Assembly (NCBI GenBank): GCA_017893485.1
Contig: CM030366.1
Span: 105,621,796-105,685,795, forward strand
Reading direction: 5' to 3'
DNA length: 64,000 nucleotides
From: Hemerocallis citrina
Taxonomy: Eukaryota; Streptophyta; Magnoliopsida; Asparagales; Asphodelaceae
In this document: positions 44,661-56,637 of the stretch, in pieces
Layout of the letters: every line of letters begins with the position of its first letter
How positions within the stretch are numbered: position 1 is the stretch's first letter
The notes under the pieces: generated by a model
Databases searched by the model: none
Told to the model about the DNA's origin: nothing
What the model saw: only the letters and a program-made list of their open reading frames with translations
Translations under genes and position numbers: made by a program

Positions 44661-45379
44661 TCTTTTATTTTCTTTTGGGCTTTTTCATGCTTTTAAAAAT
44701 TGGAGAAAATTGCAGAAATATTTTAGAATATTATTAGAACATTTGAAAATAATTCTAGACTATTTTAAGATGTATTTTGGAAATTTCAAAGTTACATTAG
44801 ACAATATACTAGATGAATCTAGTTTCTAGTCTAAATATGAGGGTATTTGCTTATGTTAAAATGATCTAAAATTTTGGGAATGGAAGACAAATTTAGAAAC
44901 TCATGCAAAGGGGTGCTATATGAGAGATTTCGAGATAGTAAAAGCAAAGAATTTGAAATATTAATCATGCAACATTTTGCAAAGGGTTTATCAATTAAAA
45001 GTTGTTGGCTATTGTTAAGTGATAAATCAAAAATGTCAACTGAGCGTTTGTCTACAAGAAATTGATCAAGTGTTCATTTATATTGAGATAATAAACATAA
45101 AGAGAATAGATAAAGAAGAAATGATGAATAATGAATGATATATTTATGATGAAGTTAGATGTAACCTATGTGATCTCTTTAATTGAGATTGTTGTTTGTT
45201 CTAGAGTGAGCAGGACCCAGAACATCGACAGATTTTGATATATAAAATTTTGAGAAGTGGCCTAGTATGGGCTATCGTTCTCGATATATTTTTTTAAGTC
45301 CTGTTGGAGGGGTAAGCTAGCTCTAGGTGTTATTATTATTTATATTTGAACTTAAGGATAGACACTAGATGGAGTTATG

Positions 45380-45800
45380 GCTGAAAACAATGACGAACAT
45401 GTTCGGTAAAGAACTTGCAGTTCCTAGGGGTTCAGGATTGAGGAATACGCCCGGTAAGTCCACGGTATGTGGGCTAGGGGTATGTCTGTCTATCACAAAA
45501 AGGTCGATAAAGAACTTGCGGTTCCTAGGAATGTTCAGGGCGGACAGGATACGCCCAGTAAATCCACGGATGGTGGTCTAGGGGTAGGCCTGGTACGTAA
45601 TTATGGGTGATCGACTCGTTGGGCTCGGGACATAGGATACTCCTGGTAAATCTACATCTGTAGGCTAGGGGTAGGCCGGTGAAGTCGATAAAATAGTCAG
45701 TAAAGAGCTGCGACTCCTAGGAATATTCACGATTGAGGATATGCCCGATAAATCTACATGTCTGGTTTAGGAGTAGGCCGGTAAAGTTCATGGTCCTAGG
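45380..45800 (+). repeat. Minisatellite of the 43049 LTR
   Basis: Units of GTAAAGAACTTGCAGTTCCT, ACGCCC(G/A)GTAAATCCACG and GCTAGGGGTAGGCC type recur every 60-110 bp. A related but distinct version lies at 46560-46830 in the old LTR. Confidence 0.8.
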
Positions 45801-46364
45801 GGTGTGGTTTGCACATGATTACGCGTTGGATTGTAGTCATCGAGTTAGGATTTCATAGTTTGGGATTGAACTCTATAATGAGGAGTACGTTAATGGCTTG
45901 CCCTCGGACCTATGTAGTATGTGATGCATAGAATCCGAACAAGTATGGATTAGTGTCATCGTAGCGTGAATGTCTGCATTAGGTATTAAGTCATATCATA
46001 CACTGACATGATTAGGATAGTCACTTCTATGTTTTCTACATTCAAGTTTGTGATTGTTAAGATGGTGAAATCGCTGTATTATAGCATTGCGTCAGTTGTA
46101 TGCAACTGACGTGCCTACAGTTTTCTAGTTGCAGGATTGGATTAGGCATGGACTTTAAGTGACTGTTATGGGTTGACATAAGATTGAAGAGCTTTCATTA
46201 TCATATGTTGTATTGTACTTATTCATTTCCGCTGTGTTATTATAAAGAACAATGTTGTAAGTGAAAAAGTTTTAAATTCCTTGTAAATTTGTATGAAGTT
46301 AAAGTAAAAGATCCTGTTTGTGGTACGAATTACCTGTGTTTGGAATTCAGGGCGTGAAATACAC

Positions 46365-47416
46365 TTGGTAAATCCATGTGTGTTAGCTAGAGGTAGGCCA
46401 GTCGGTAGAGTTAGAGAACTCCGATGAGGAGTGGAATATGGTCAGTGTGACAATGATTCCATTTTGTGTGAAATGTATGTCCGGAATATGGATTGTTTAG
46501 TTTAGATTATATTTTCCTTCACATAGTGAACAACCTGCATTAGAAAAAGTTATGACTGAAATAACGATGGACATGTCCAGTAAAGAGCTGAGGTTCCAAG
46601 GAATGTTCGGGACTAAGGATACGCCTGGTAAATCCACGGTGTGTGTGATAGGGGTAGGCCGGTAAGGTCAACTTTTTGGGGTTTGTGACCGAGGATACGC
46701 TCGGTAAATCTACATTGTGTGGGCTAGGGGTAGGCCGGTAAGATCAACATGCTGGGGTTTGTGACTGAGGATACGCCTAGTAAATCCACGATGTGTGGAC
46801 TAGGGTTAGGTCAGTAAGGTCCAATATTTTCGGGTTACAACTTACACGTGATTACGGGTTGGAGTACAAATCATTTGATTTAGGCATTGCATAGCGAGGG
46901 ATTGAACCCTGTGATGAGAAGAAACACCAGTAGCTTGCATTCGGAAACTATGTTGTATAGGCGGCATATCGTTCCAAACAAGCTTGCCTTAAAAGAGCAT
47001 ATTTGAACTGTGCATTTTAGCATAGTAAGTATGTTTGATACACTAGTAAATTAGTTCCACACTCACTCATACGACATTGTATAATTGACTATTTCCCATT
47101 TACATTTAACATATACACTGATTCAAGTTTTTTTTCTGTTATGCTGTGTTTTGGGAGTTAGTTGAAGTTGTTGGAATTTTCACCGATAGCCTCATAAGCT
47201 AATGATCCCAAAAATTGTGGTTTTGCAGGTAAGGGTGCCTGAGATGTTAGCATAAATGTGATATCCTGAGCCCGTCATCTTATCAATCCAAGTGGTTTTG
47301 AATTTTAGTAAGATTTCTGGATTTTCCTACATTATATTATGTATGTGTTCTCAGTTGAAGTAAAAAATTCTAAGTGTGTTACATATTTTTCAGTGTATGA
47401 AATTCGGGGCATTACA
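46365..47416 (+). mobile_element. Old LTR, part 3 (3' end)
   Basis: Continues the host LTR with TTGGTAAATCC repeats (46365-46830), the region ATTGAACCCTGTGATG, and the terminus AAATTCGGGGCATTACA at 47416. The five bases outside the LTR (CCAAT on the left, CAGAG on the right) do not match, so it is not a simple solo LTR with intact TSD. Confidence 0.75.
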
Positions 47417-47805
47417 CAGAGACCCTGAGTTACTTCGTGGAAGGGACAGATATACCTCGGAATTGTAACCTTCTTTGCTTTGGAAGCCATGGTCAGAAGA
47501 GGCTTCTGACTGTGGCATCTGGCCAGAGGGCTGGACATGTGCTTTCCAATAGACGGTGCCTAACTGATTCTGGTTTTTTTTCGGTGTAGGGATCAATAGA
47601 TATGATTTCTTTGATGATTACGAAAGCTTAGATCTCACTCGTCGATCAGATCTGATGGGAGGTAAATATTTGTGGATGGATGTGGAATGGATGACTGAGA
47701 TACCGCCGAAAACTGCAAAAATGCTGGAGATAGACCCTCCTACGATCAAGTCAGTAGTCATCAGTGTAAGCTAGGCATTTTGTGGACAAAATGTTGATTA
47801 CTAGG
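47417..47805 (+). pseudogene. Gene-like fragment with one exon (47590-47765) between two LTRs
   Basis: A polypyrimidine tract and acceptor (GGTTTTTTTTCGGTGTAG) precede 176 bp open in one frame. The reading includes YDFFDDYESLDLTRRSD, KYLWMDVEWMTEIPPKTAKM and LEIDPPTIKSVVIS. It ends at a good donor (CAGT|GTAAGC). Composition and codon use look genic, unlike the neighbouring LTRs. I do not recognise the protein. The fragment abuts the truncated 5' LTR of the chromovirus and the end of the old LTR, so it may be captured or residual host gene sequence. Confidence 0.5.
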
Positions 47806-49804
47806 TAATTAATTTGATAAATCTTTCCTGTATGAAATTGTGCTTGTGAATGAATTGTAGAATGCAAAATAATATCCATAGATTGTGAAATAGATTGATT
47901 AGTGTCTCTGAGTGTTGATTTTAATTGTATTGTATGAGTAAGTTTATATTCACTTGATTGTCAAATACATGGTCTCTTTGAATCTTAAGAAATGAGTTAG
48001 TTTGTAAAAGGTAAAAAGTAACTTAAGGGCTTGACATTGTTAAAGAATGAAAATTTGTCCAAACACATTGTGATTAAACGGAGAACAAGTAAATAAAAAG
48101 ATTCATCTAGAAAAGGAATTTTTCAATGTCGAAAAATATATTAATGTTCCACTTTTCAAAAGAAATAAGAGAAATAGTCTACTATGTGGTTAAAAATGAG
48201 AATTTTGGAAATCTAAGAAAATATAATATACTGTTTTTCAAACAAATATATTCTGGAAAAAAATTTAGATTTTTATAAGTACAAATTGATTGGAAAAAAA
48301 TCAAGTTTATTAAAGGAAGAACTAGATACAGTACAGTCCATACAAAAGTGTTTAACTAAGTTCCTTATATCGGTTAGTCACTCAGACCTACTGGTCTTCG
48401 GGTGCGTTTTTGGTATGTTACTGTAGCACAGCGGGGGTACTGGTCTTGTGTTCGAGTCTTGAAGAGACTCTATTTTTATGAAATTTTGATTTTTAAATCA
48501 AATCACCGAACTATACTCTAAGTATAATTTAAGGCCCTTTCATATCAGTTAGTCACTCTGGACCAACCGGTCTTTGGGTGCGCTTTAGGTCAATTACTTT
48601 TCACAGGCGGGGCCGTTGGTCAGGGTTTGAATCCGGTCCTGGCCTTTTGTTTGTAATTTTTTATTTTTAAAATTATTTTAATTTTTTTGGGAGTATTTTA
48701 AGTGTATAAAAATTAAGAAAAAATACTAAAATTCTTCTAAAATTACATGGACTTTATACAAATTATTTCTACCATATTTGACATAATATAATAAGAATTA
48801 GAAGTAATTTTGAGAAGGAGAATTTGATAAATATTCTTAGATCATGACTTGATTAATTAAAGAAAAGGAATCTTTTGAAGATAAAGAATTTTTGTGTAGA
48901 GATTAAATTTGAGATTGTCAACCTGGAAAATTGAGTAAGATAATAAATGGATTTTTGTTGTTTAATATATGCAAGTGTGTATGGAAAAGGAAAAAAAATT
49001 TATGATGAAATGTGTAAATTTTGTGAGTATAAACACTCATTTTGGTGAACATGAAAAAGAAGTTAAGAACCAGAGTGTAGCTAAGTCCTTATACCGGCAT
49101 GAATGAACTATTGAAAAATAAAGGTTGTAGATTGAGACCAAGATTTGGTTCGTTGTTATAAATTGATGGTTAAGCCCGGTATAGAGGTGATGCTAACTCT
49201 AGGGTGTTAATTTTACTCATGATTAAATTATCTAAGGATTAGACACATAGTGGAGATGTGATGAAAGTAAGAGAAAAACACAAGTATGAGGGTCTCAGAT
49301 TTACGGTGTGAGAGTGTTCACAGGATGTCTACATGATGCGTCATGTCAGGATATGAATACATCTCCAGAATATCGGGACCGTGGTGACGCTTGTGGGGTT
49401 CTTGGTGACTACGTAGTGCCATCGTTCCATGGCTTAGGCCAATTGTCCATAGGATGTCTGCATGATGCGTCATGTCATGACGTAGGATTCTCTCCAGGAT
49501 GTCTGGACATGGGCTCGTAACTCATCGAACATCTAGGATACTTACCGTAGTTACCGTAGTTGTTAAACTCATAGCGAGGGGATCAGCCCTACAAAATGAA
49601 TGAATGGACTAAAGAGGAACACTGCTTAAAGAATTGTTTCAAGTGTTACTTTATTCATGTAATATGTTGTAATTTGCTTCTGCTGTGTTGATGTAAACAT
49701 TATTGTATAAAAAGTTTAAAATTCCTTGTAAAATTGTACGACGTGAAGTGTAAAGATCCTGTGGAACTTCGAATTTGGACTTATTTGGAATTCGGGGTGT
49801 TACA
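47806..49804 (+). repeat. 5' LTR (truncated, internally deleted)
   Basis: Matches the 3' LTR from about 56081 onward. The first 1.06 kb (including the TATA box region) is missing, and 260 bp corresponding to 57861-58120 are deleted at CCCTAC|AAAATGAATG (49592/49593). It ends GAATTCGGGGTGTTACA. Confidence 0.92.
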
Positions 49805-49807
49805 GAG

Positions 49808-49820
49808 TGGTATCAGAGCC
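49808..49820 (+). promoter_or_regulatory. Primer binding site (initiator tRNA-Met)
   Basis: TGGTATCAGAGCC begins 3 nt after the 5' LTR, complementary to the 3' end of initiator tRNA-Met. Confidence 0.93.
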
Positions 49821-49963
49821 ACGCTTCCAAGTAGTACAAATTTATAAGAAACGACACCCTGGAGTGGACATTAGAGTTTGATTTGGGTATAGAGGTTTAA
49901 ATGTAAGCTACTTATATTTGTGTTGCTCTATAATTAATGCTTCTTCTTCTCCCTCCCTAAGGA

Positions 49964-50370
49964 TTGGCGAACCACCACGACCCAGCAGGCGATGATGATT
50001 GGCACATAATCGAAGAGGACTACTATCCTGGACACGGAGATTCCGACGAAGAAGATCCCGAGGAGTATGAAGGAGAATGGCCTGAGTCCCGAGAGATCAC
50101 TCTGCCTCTGGACTCATCAGACATTTCATCCGACGAGAAAGATCATGTTCCGAGAGGTCTTATCGATCTCTTCAGAGGCAAGTGGAGACTCAGAAGGAGA
50201 GAGCAGACCAATTGCAGGCCCAGTGTGCAAAATTCAAGGAGAACAATGCAACCCTCAGTCATCATGTTTGGAAACTCGAGAAGAGGAAGAACATGTATGA
50301 TGTGCTGAAGGAAAAGGTAGCAAAACTACGAGAAGAGCTTAGGAAAGCCAAGAGGAACCGTAGGGATTAG
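49964..50370 (+). pseudogene. Small ORF upstream of gag: acidic segment then coiled coil
   Basis: From 49964 a frame encodes an Asp/Glu-rich segment (GDDDWHIIEEDYYPGHGDSD). After a frameshift near 50140, a second frame (to 50370) encodes a charged heptad-repeat helix (ETQKERADQLQAQCAKFKEN, then VLKEKVAKLREELRKAKR). Together they would make about 135 residues. It lies between PBS and gag in a different frame from gag. It may be the N-terminal part of an ancestral gag or a separate accessory frame. I know no confirmed function. Confidence 0.6.
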
Positions 50371-50472
50371 AATGTTGTATCTTCTCAATGTTTTCGCTCG
50401 ATGTCAGAAGATATTTTAAATTTGAAAGTACAAAGTTTGAATTCATTGAAATGAAAGAGTTGATTTAAATTC

Positions 50473-51492
50473 ATGTTTCCTACTTCGAATTTAATAGATC
50501 TTTTGAATCAGAGTATGACTGGAAGAAGATCAAGGAATGGAGAAGGGCCCAGTTATGGACTCGACTTGGAAACGGAGTTGGCCAGAGTCGATCAGACCCT
50601 CAACGTCGTAGCCGTGAACCAAAACCATAGAGGGATGTCTACAAATCCAGTCCCTGAGGCGATCAAACTTATGGAATCATTCAAGAGGATGAAGACACCA
50701 GTGTTTGAAGAGAAGTCAGACCTAGATACAGTTGACAATTGGATTAGGCATGTCGAGACTATCTTTGAAGTCTTGCAAACTCCAGAAGGTAGCAAGGTGA
50801 AGCTGGCTACATTGCAGCTTGAGAAGGATGCAGTTGTATGGTGGCAGTCCATGAAGCGGACTATGGAAAATGGTGTTATCTGCTGGGAGGAATTCTTGGA
50901 AGAGCTCCGCAGTTACTACTTTCCGTCCGATGTCTAAGAGAAGAAAGCGATGGAGTTCCAAGCACTGCAGCAGGGAGACATGTCTATCAGGGAGTATGAG
51001 ACAAGATTTACTCAACTTTTGAGGCATGCACCCGAACTTGTGATGGACGAGGCGAAGAAAGCTCGGAAGTTTGAGCATGGATTGAGGCCGAGTCTGAGAT
51101 CGAGGATCATACCCCTTGGTATCAGGAGGTTTGACAAGCTAGTCAAGCGAGCTGCAGCTACAGAGGAGGATATGGATCAGTTTCATGCTGCCCAGAACAG
51201 GAAGAACAATTGGAATGTCGGGAAGAGGCCCGCAGCTTCTGGGAACGTCAGGGGGCAGCCGCCAGCTCAAAGGTTGAAACCTATGATGGAGAATGCTGTC
51301 AGTGTGGCTGGAAGACCCGAAAATGGTTGGGTGAAACCTCCTGTGACTTGTTTCAATTGTGGAGAGATGGGCCACTACAAATTTCAATGCCCCAAGCTGC
51401 GAGATGTCACCCGAAACGGACCACCACAGCAGGTTGGGAAGAGGCCATACCAGCAGGGGCGAGTATTTGCCTTGACCGAGGCTGACACGTGA
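50473..51492 (+). pseudogene. gag: gag (capsid domain and zinc knuckle), one in-frame stop
   Basis: The frame 50473-51492 is open except for TAA at 50935-50937. The first part holds the retrotransposon gag domain (FKRMKTPVFEEKSDLDTVDN, LEKDAVVWWQSMKR, RSYYFPSDV) and the second continues with FQALQQGDMSIREYETRFTQ. The knuckle CFNCGEMGHYKFQC (CX2CX4HX4C) lies near 51350. Gag forms the virus-like particle and binds RNA. Length and order are normal for Tekay-type elements. Confidence 0.92.
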
Positions 51493-51591
51493 TGAAGTGG
51501 ATCACGTCATTACTGATACGGGGGTGGATGTTTAGAATTTTATGTTGCTCTTTTTCCTGTTTATTTAGTAAAGACCTGTTATGTAACGGGA

Positions 51592-52103
51592 GTGTGTTAT
51601 GTAACAGGAGAACTTTTATTAAATGGAAAGAAAGCTGTTATTCTGTTCGATACTAGATCCTCTCATACTTTTGTATCTCCTAAATTTGCTAAAGTCTTGG
51701 GAGTCGAACCGAAGGTCATTCTAGGAAAGATCCTAGCAGTAGCTACTCCCTCAGTGGAGACTTTAACCACTGATCGGTATTATGCAGACTGCGAGATCGA
51801 GATTGGAGATAGGATTATCGGGATTGATTTGATCGAGCTGAATATCCTAGGGTCGATGTTATCATTGGGATTGATTGGATGTCGGTGTACAGTGCGAACA
51901 TCGAGTGTAAGACCAAGGAAGTAACAGTGAAGGCTCCAGGAGGTCATGTAGTCACTTTCCAGGGAAAGAAGAGATGTTCAGGTTTGGTGGCAGTTATCAG
52001 CAAGAAGAAGGTTCCAGTGGAGGTGCAGCAGATTCCTATGGTTCGAAATTACCCGACTGTGTTCTTGGAAGATTTGCCCGAGTTACCCCGCATCGTGATG
52101 TAG
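51592..52103 (+). pseudogene. Retropepsin-like aspartic protease
   Basis: VILFDTRSSHTFVSPKFAK carries the catalytic Asp, but the usual DTGAS/DSGAT is DTRSS, with Arg replacing the flap-side Gly. Further on, ILGSMLSLGLIGCRCTV is the frameshifted form of the usual second-motif region; the frame changes near 51870, and GGHVVTFQGKKR follows in the new frame to 52103. The protease would process the Gag-Pol polyprotein. It is non-functional here by frameshift and probably by the Gly loss. Confidence 0.88.
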
Positions 52104-52962
52104 AGTTCAGCGTCACTATTCAGCCAGGAAGTGCACCTATTTACAAGGCACCGTATAGGATGGTGCCTGTGGAGCAGGATGAAGTTAAACGACAGATTGA
52201 GGAGTTCTTGGGAAAAGGTTTTATTCAGCCGAGTGCGTCACCTTGGGGAGCACCGATACTGTTGGTGAAGAAGAAGGATGGGTCATGAGGATGTGCATCG
52301 ATTACTAGGAGCTGAATAAGGTGATTGTTCAAAATAAATATCCTATTCCAAGAATCGATAATCTGTTCGATCGTCTACAAGAAACAGCCGTTTTCTCCAA
52401 AATAGATCTTCAATCGGGATACCATCAGGTTCGAGTGAAAGTAGAAGATGTGCACAAGACTGCATTCAGAACTCTACATGGGCAATATGAATTCTTAGTT
52501 ATGCCATTTGGAGTTACGAATGCACCTGCAATCTTTATGGACATGATGAACAGAGTTCTGAGACCATTTATTGATTCTTTCGTTGTGGTGTTTATCGACG
52601 ATATTCTTGTGTACTGCAAGTCAGAGGAGGAGCACACTGAGCATCTGGCTGAGGTTCTGAAGAAGCTTCAAGAGCATGAGTTGTATGCCAAGTTATCCAA
52701 GTGCGATTTCTGGAAATCTGAAGTGGCATTCCTGGGTCACATCCTTTTTAAGGAGGGAGTGGCTACTGATCCTCAAGAGATAGAGACAGTGAAGGATTGG
52801 GCAAGGCCTACTACAGTGAAGGAAATCAGAAGTTTTCTTGGGTTAACTGGATACTACAGGAGGTTTATCCAAGGCTATGCTCAGATAGCCGTGCCGCTCA
52901 CTGGTCTAACCAAGAAGAATGTAAATTTCAAGTGGACTGAGCAGTACGAGGCAAGCTTTTAG
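52085..52962 (+). pseudogene. Reverse transcriptase
   Basis: Readings give GFIQPSASPWGAPILLVKKK, a stop/frameshift at 52286, then MRMCIDY-stop-ELNK and [41 protein letters not shown] and [19 protein letters not shown] is the catalytic YxDD-box equivalent of Ty3/gypsy, and the Asp of the [11 protein letters not shown] motif is present. TAG at 52960-52962 separates it from RNase H. Catalytic residues are retained although the frame is broken. Confidence 0.95.
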
Positions 52963-52965
52963 GAG

Positions 52966-53742
52966 TTGAAAGAGAATTTGACTACTGCTCCCATTTTGGG
53001 TTTGCCTAGAGCAGGTGTTGAGTATGATATTTACAGCGATGCTTCACATCGTGGGCTGGGTTGTGTCTTGATGCAAAAGAGAAAAGTAATCGTTTATGGG
53101 TCTAGGCAACTAAGACCGCCTGAGAAGAATTATTCGACTCATGATCTGGAGTTGGCTGCGATTATCTTCGCCTTGAAGCAATGGAGGCATTACGTGTACG
53201 GTGAGAAGTTAAACATGTACACGGAGCACAAAAGCTTGAAATACATCTATCAGCAGAAGGACCTGAATCTGAGGCAGCAGAGATGGCTGGAAGTACTTGA
53301 GGACATTCGTCCTGAGATTAAGTACCATCTGGGGAAGGCTACTATTGTTGCTGATGCACTTAGCTGTAAAAGCAGTTTGGCCAGGTTGATTACGACCCAG
53401 AGGCATCTTGCAGAAGAGTTGGATCGGGCTAGTATTGAGGTAGTCGTGCAAGGCTTGGGAGCATCTTTTGCTCGGCTGAGGATTCAGCCTACACTGAATG
53501 AAAGGATTATAGCAAGTCAGAAGAAAGATGCAGAAATTCAGTGGATGAAGGAGCATGTTGGCGCAGGCAGATTATCAGAGTTTCAGAGCAGGGATGAAGT
53601 GTTGTGGTTTGGAGAGAGGCTATGTGTTCTGGATCAATCAGATTTGAGGGAGAGTATTCTTCAGGAGGCACATGCTACTTTTTTTTCCATACACCCTGGG
53701 AGCACCAAGATGTACAAAGACATCAAGCAACATTTCTGGTAG
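52966..53742 (+). pseudogene. RNase H and integrase zinc-binding start
   Basis: [20 protein letters not shown] contains the first catalytic Asp of RNase [21 protein letters not shown] supplies the Glu motif; [20 protein letters not shown] and ATIVADALS complete the domain. The frame then runs into the integrase N-terminal zinc motif with [20 protein letters not shown], and stops at TAG 53740-53742. Confidence 0.93.
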
Positions 53743-54550
53743 TCAGGTTTGAAGCGGGATGTGGTTGAATTTGTGGTGAAGTGTAAGATTTGTCAGCAAG
53801 TGAAAGCGGAAAATCAGAAGCCCGGAGGTTTGTTGCAACCGTTACCCATTTCAGAGTGGAAGTGGGATAACATCAGCATGGATTTTATTACGGGTTTGCC
53901 CAAGAATTCGAAGGGTAATTATGCGATTTGGGTCATATTCGATTGACTAACCAAATCAGCTCACTTTTTGGCAATGAAACTCACTTCGTCTATGGACAAG
54001 TTAGCCTGAGCTGTAAGTTGGGGAGATCGTCAGGCTTCATGGTGTTTCAGTTGACCATTGTGTCTGATCGAGATACGCGGTTTACTTCGCATTTCTGGAG
54101 GAGACTTCATACATCTTTGGGTACTAAGATGGACTTCAGCGCTGCCTTCCATCCTCAGACTGATGGACAGACTGAGAGAGTCAATCGAGTTCTTGAGGAT
54201 ATGCTTCAGTATTTTGTTCTAGATTTTGGGAGCAGTTGGGAGAGGCATCTAGCTCTGGTAGAGTTTGCCTACAACTACAGTTTTCAGACTAGTATCGGTA
54301 TGGCGCCGTATGAAGCTCTGTATGGTAGGAAGTGCAGAACGCCTATTTTCTGGTTTGAAGTGGGAGAGCGGCAGATGTTTGGGCCCGAGATCGTGTAGCA
54401 GACCTCGAAAAAGATCGATTTGATCAGGAAGAGGTTAGTGGATGATCAGAGTAGGTAGAAGAGTTATGCCGACAACCGGAGAAGGAACCTTGAGTTCGAG
54501 GAAGGTGACTTTGTCTTTCTAAAGGTATCGCCTAGTAAAGGTGTGATTCA
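53743..54550 (+). pseudogene. Integrase catalytic core
   Basis: CKICQQVKAENQKPGG completes the HHCC zinc motif. MDFITGLPKNSKG carries the first catalytic Asp; VSDRDTRFTSHFWRRL carries the second, about 60 residues later after a TGA and frameshift near 53943-54050; QTDGQTERVNRVLEDM carries the Glu of DDE. A further TAG lies at 54396-54398. The enzyme would insert the element's cDNA into chromosomal DNA. Confidence 0.92.
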
Positions 54551-54552
54551 TT

Positions 54553-54935
54553 TTGTCAGAGGTGGGAAATTTCAAATTAGCCCCAAGGTTCATAGGCCCA
54601 TATTATAAGATATTGAAAAGGATTGGGAAAACTTCTTACCGGTTGGAGTTATCGGAAGAGTTGTCTCAAGTGCACAATGTCTTCCAGGTTTCTATTCTGA
54701 GAGGTTACATTCCAGATCCAAGTCACCATTTGCTCTAAGTGCAGGAGGGTTTGCAGCTAGATCTGAGCTACACTGAGCGACCGATTGAGATCGTGGATCG
54801 TCGGGAGAAAGTCTTGAGGAACAAGATGATACCGATGGTCAAAATATTTTGGAAAAACCAGTTGTTGAAGAGGCTACTTAAGAATCTAAGGAGAGGATGC
54901 TGAAGGATCATCCTGAGCTCTTTGTTTGATTGTAT
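54553..54935 (+). pseudogene. Integrase C-terminus: GPY/F motif and chromodomain
   Basis: FIGPYYKILKRIGKTSYRLE is the GPY/F module and VHNVFQVSILRGYIPDPSH follows. After TAA at 54736-54738 the reading continues LSYTERPIEIVDRREKVLRN, KMIPMVKI and, in the shifted frame, EEAT-stop-ESKERMLKDHPEL. This matches the chromodomain of Tekay/Del elements, in which the stop replaces the conserved Trp. Chromodomains of this type guide integration to heterochromatin. Confidence 0.88.
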
Positions 54936-55004
54936 TGTTTTTCTTTCTCCTTTTATGTTTTGTTTCTCACCCTTTAAGCGTATTTCCGAGGACGGAACTA
55001 TTCT

Positions 55005-55014
55005 AAGGATGAAG
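55005..55014 (+). promoter_or_regulatory. Polypurine tract of chromovirus
   Basis: AAGGATGAAG just before the 3' LTR, after the TTTCCGAGGACGGAAC block. It is short and imperfect. Confidence 0.65.
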
Positions 55015-55564
55015 TGTTGTAACATCCTGAATTTTTCAAATAATTAAGTATAAAGTTATTCATTTATTTTTACGTGTTTTGCACGTGCAATTTAATATGT
55101 GTATTTAGCTTTAAAAATTATTCTTATGTCATGAATAAATATTTTTTCTTCTCTTTTAAAATTAAAGCCTATTATTAATCTTTAGGCCTAATAGTCTAGT
55201 TCTAGCCCACTTAAATGAATAAATTAATTAATTAAAGAGCCCATGGATTTTAGCCCACCTAATTAGCCCACTAGTTAATTTTATTAGTAATTAATACAAC
55301 TTGTAGTGTAGACTTGATCATGTAACAAATAAATGAACAATTAATATTTGTACAACTTAAACCAGTGTGCATGTGATGGCACGTGCATTGCACATGCATG
55401 TGCAAAGGGGGACTTTAGGGGTGGCCGGCCATATTTGGAGTGGAGGGAGAGAGTGGAAGAATGGTGAGGTGGTTACTAGATGATGGGTAGTTCTTCTAAC
55501 TCCCAAATGTATCCTAGACTTTCATCTAAACTCATTTCAACCCTCCATTCACTCTTGAAATGTG

Positions 55565-55572
55565 TATAAATA
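55565..55572 (+). promoter_or_regulatory. TATA box of 3' LTR
   Basis: TATAAATA followed by CCCCTCCCTTATCACTC. The corresponding region is deleted from the 5' LTR. Confidence 0.7.
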
Positions 55573-56637
55573 CCCCTCCCTTATCACTCTTGTCATTTGC
55601 ATTAGAAATTTCAAAAGAGAAAAGATAAAATTGTGTAAGAGAAAAGATAGATTTGTGTGAGAAAAGATTGAGTGTTTGTGTGTTTGTGTGCTCTTGTACT
55701 TGGGTGGCCAGCTAGCACATCAAGGAGGTCTCGGGTTCAAGCTTTGCTAGGGGGAGAAAGCTCGAGTTTGTGTGGCACAAGCTAGGAGAAGAAGGGAGAT
55801 GATCGTGCATTCAAGGAGTTCTCTAGGAGTTTCTTATTTGTTTCTTCAAAAGGTGGGTGATTTCTCTAACTTCTAATATAGATGCCATGCTAGGATTCTA
55901 ATTTGTGAATATATTAGAAACAAACAGAAAAGTTGCCATATACTTGCTTGAATAGACTAGTAAGAAAGAGAGGAAGCTCTCGTTTATCTACATGAAAAAG
56001 TTAGTAAAAAGAGTTGAAATGTGTTAATTAAGACTTGCCATGATGCTTTATTAATATATGTCATGTTAGAATACATATAATTTGATAAATCATTCTTGTA
56101 TGAAATTGTGCTTGTGAATGAATTGTAGAATGCAAAATAATATCCATGGATTGTGAAATAGATTGATTAGTGGCACTAAGTGTTGATTTTAATTGTATTG
56201 TATGAGTAAGTTTATATTCACTTGATTGTCAAATACATGGTCTCTTTGAATCTTAAGAAATAAGTTTATTTGTAAAAGGTAAAAAGTAACTTAAGGGCTT
56301 GACTTTGTTAAAGAATGAAAATTTGTGTAACCATATTGTGATTAAATGGGGAACAAGTAAATAAAAAGTTTCATCTAGAAAAGGAATTTTTCAATGTTGA
56401 AAAATGTATTAATGTTCCACTTTTCAAAAGAAATAAGAGAAATAGTCTACTACATGCTTAAAAATGAGAATTTTGGAAATCTAAGAAAATATAATATATA
56501 GTTTCTCAAAGAAATACATTCTGGAAAAAGATTTAGATTTTTATAAGTACAAATTGATTGGGAAAAAATCGAGTTTATTCAAGGAAGAACTAGATACAGT
56601 ACAGTCCATACAAAAGTATATAACTAAGTTCCTTATA

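Larger units (their letters stand above)
43049..46359 (+). mobile_element. Solo LTR (3.3 kb), TGTAACACCCC family
   Basis: Starts TGTAACACCCCGC and ends GGCGTGAAA (a decayed GTGTTACA), with perfect TSD TACAC (43044-43048 and 46360-46364). It contains a C28 homopolymer, an A20 run, tRNA-like modules near 44420-44650, a minisatellite (45380-45800) and the conserved GGACCTATGTAGTATG block (about 45906). No internal region is attached, so it is a solo LTR inside the older LTR. Confidence 0.9.
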
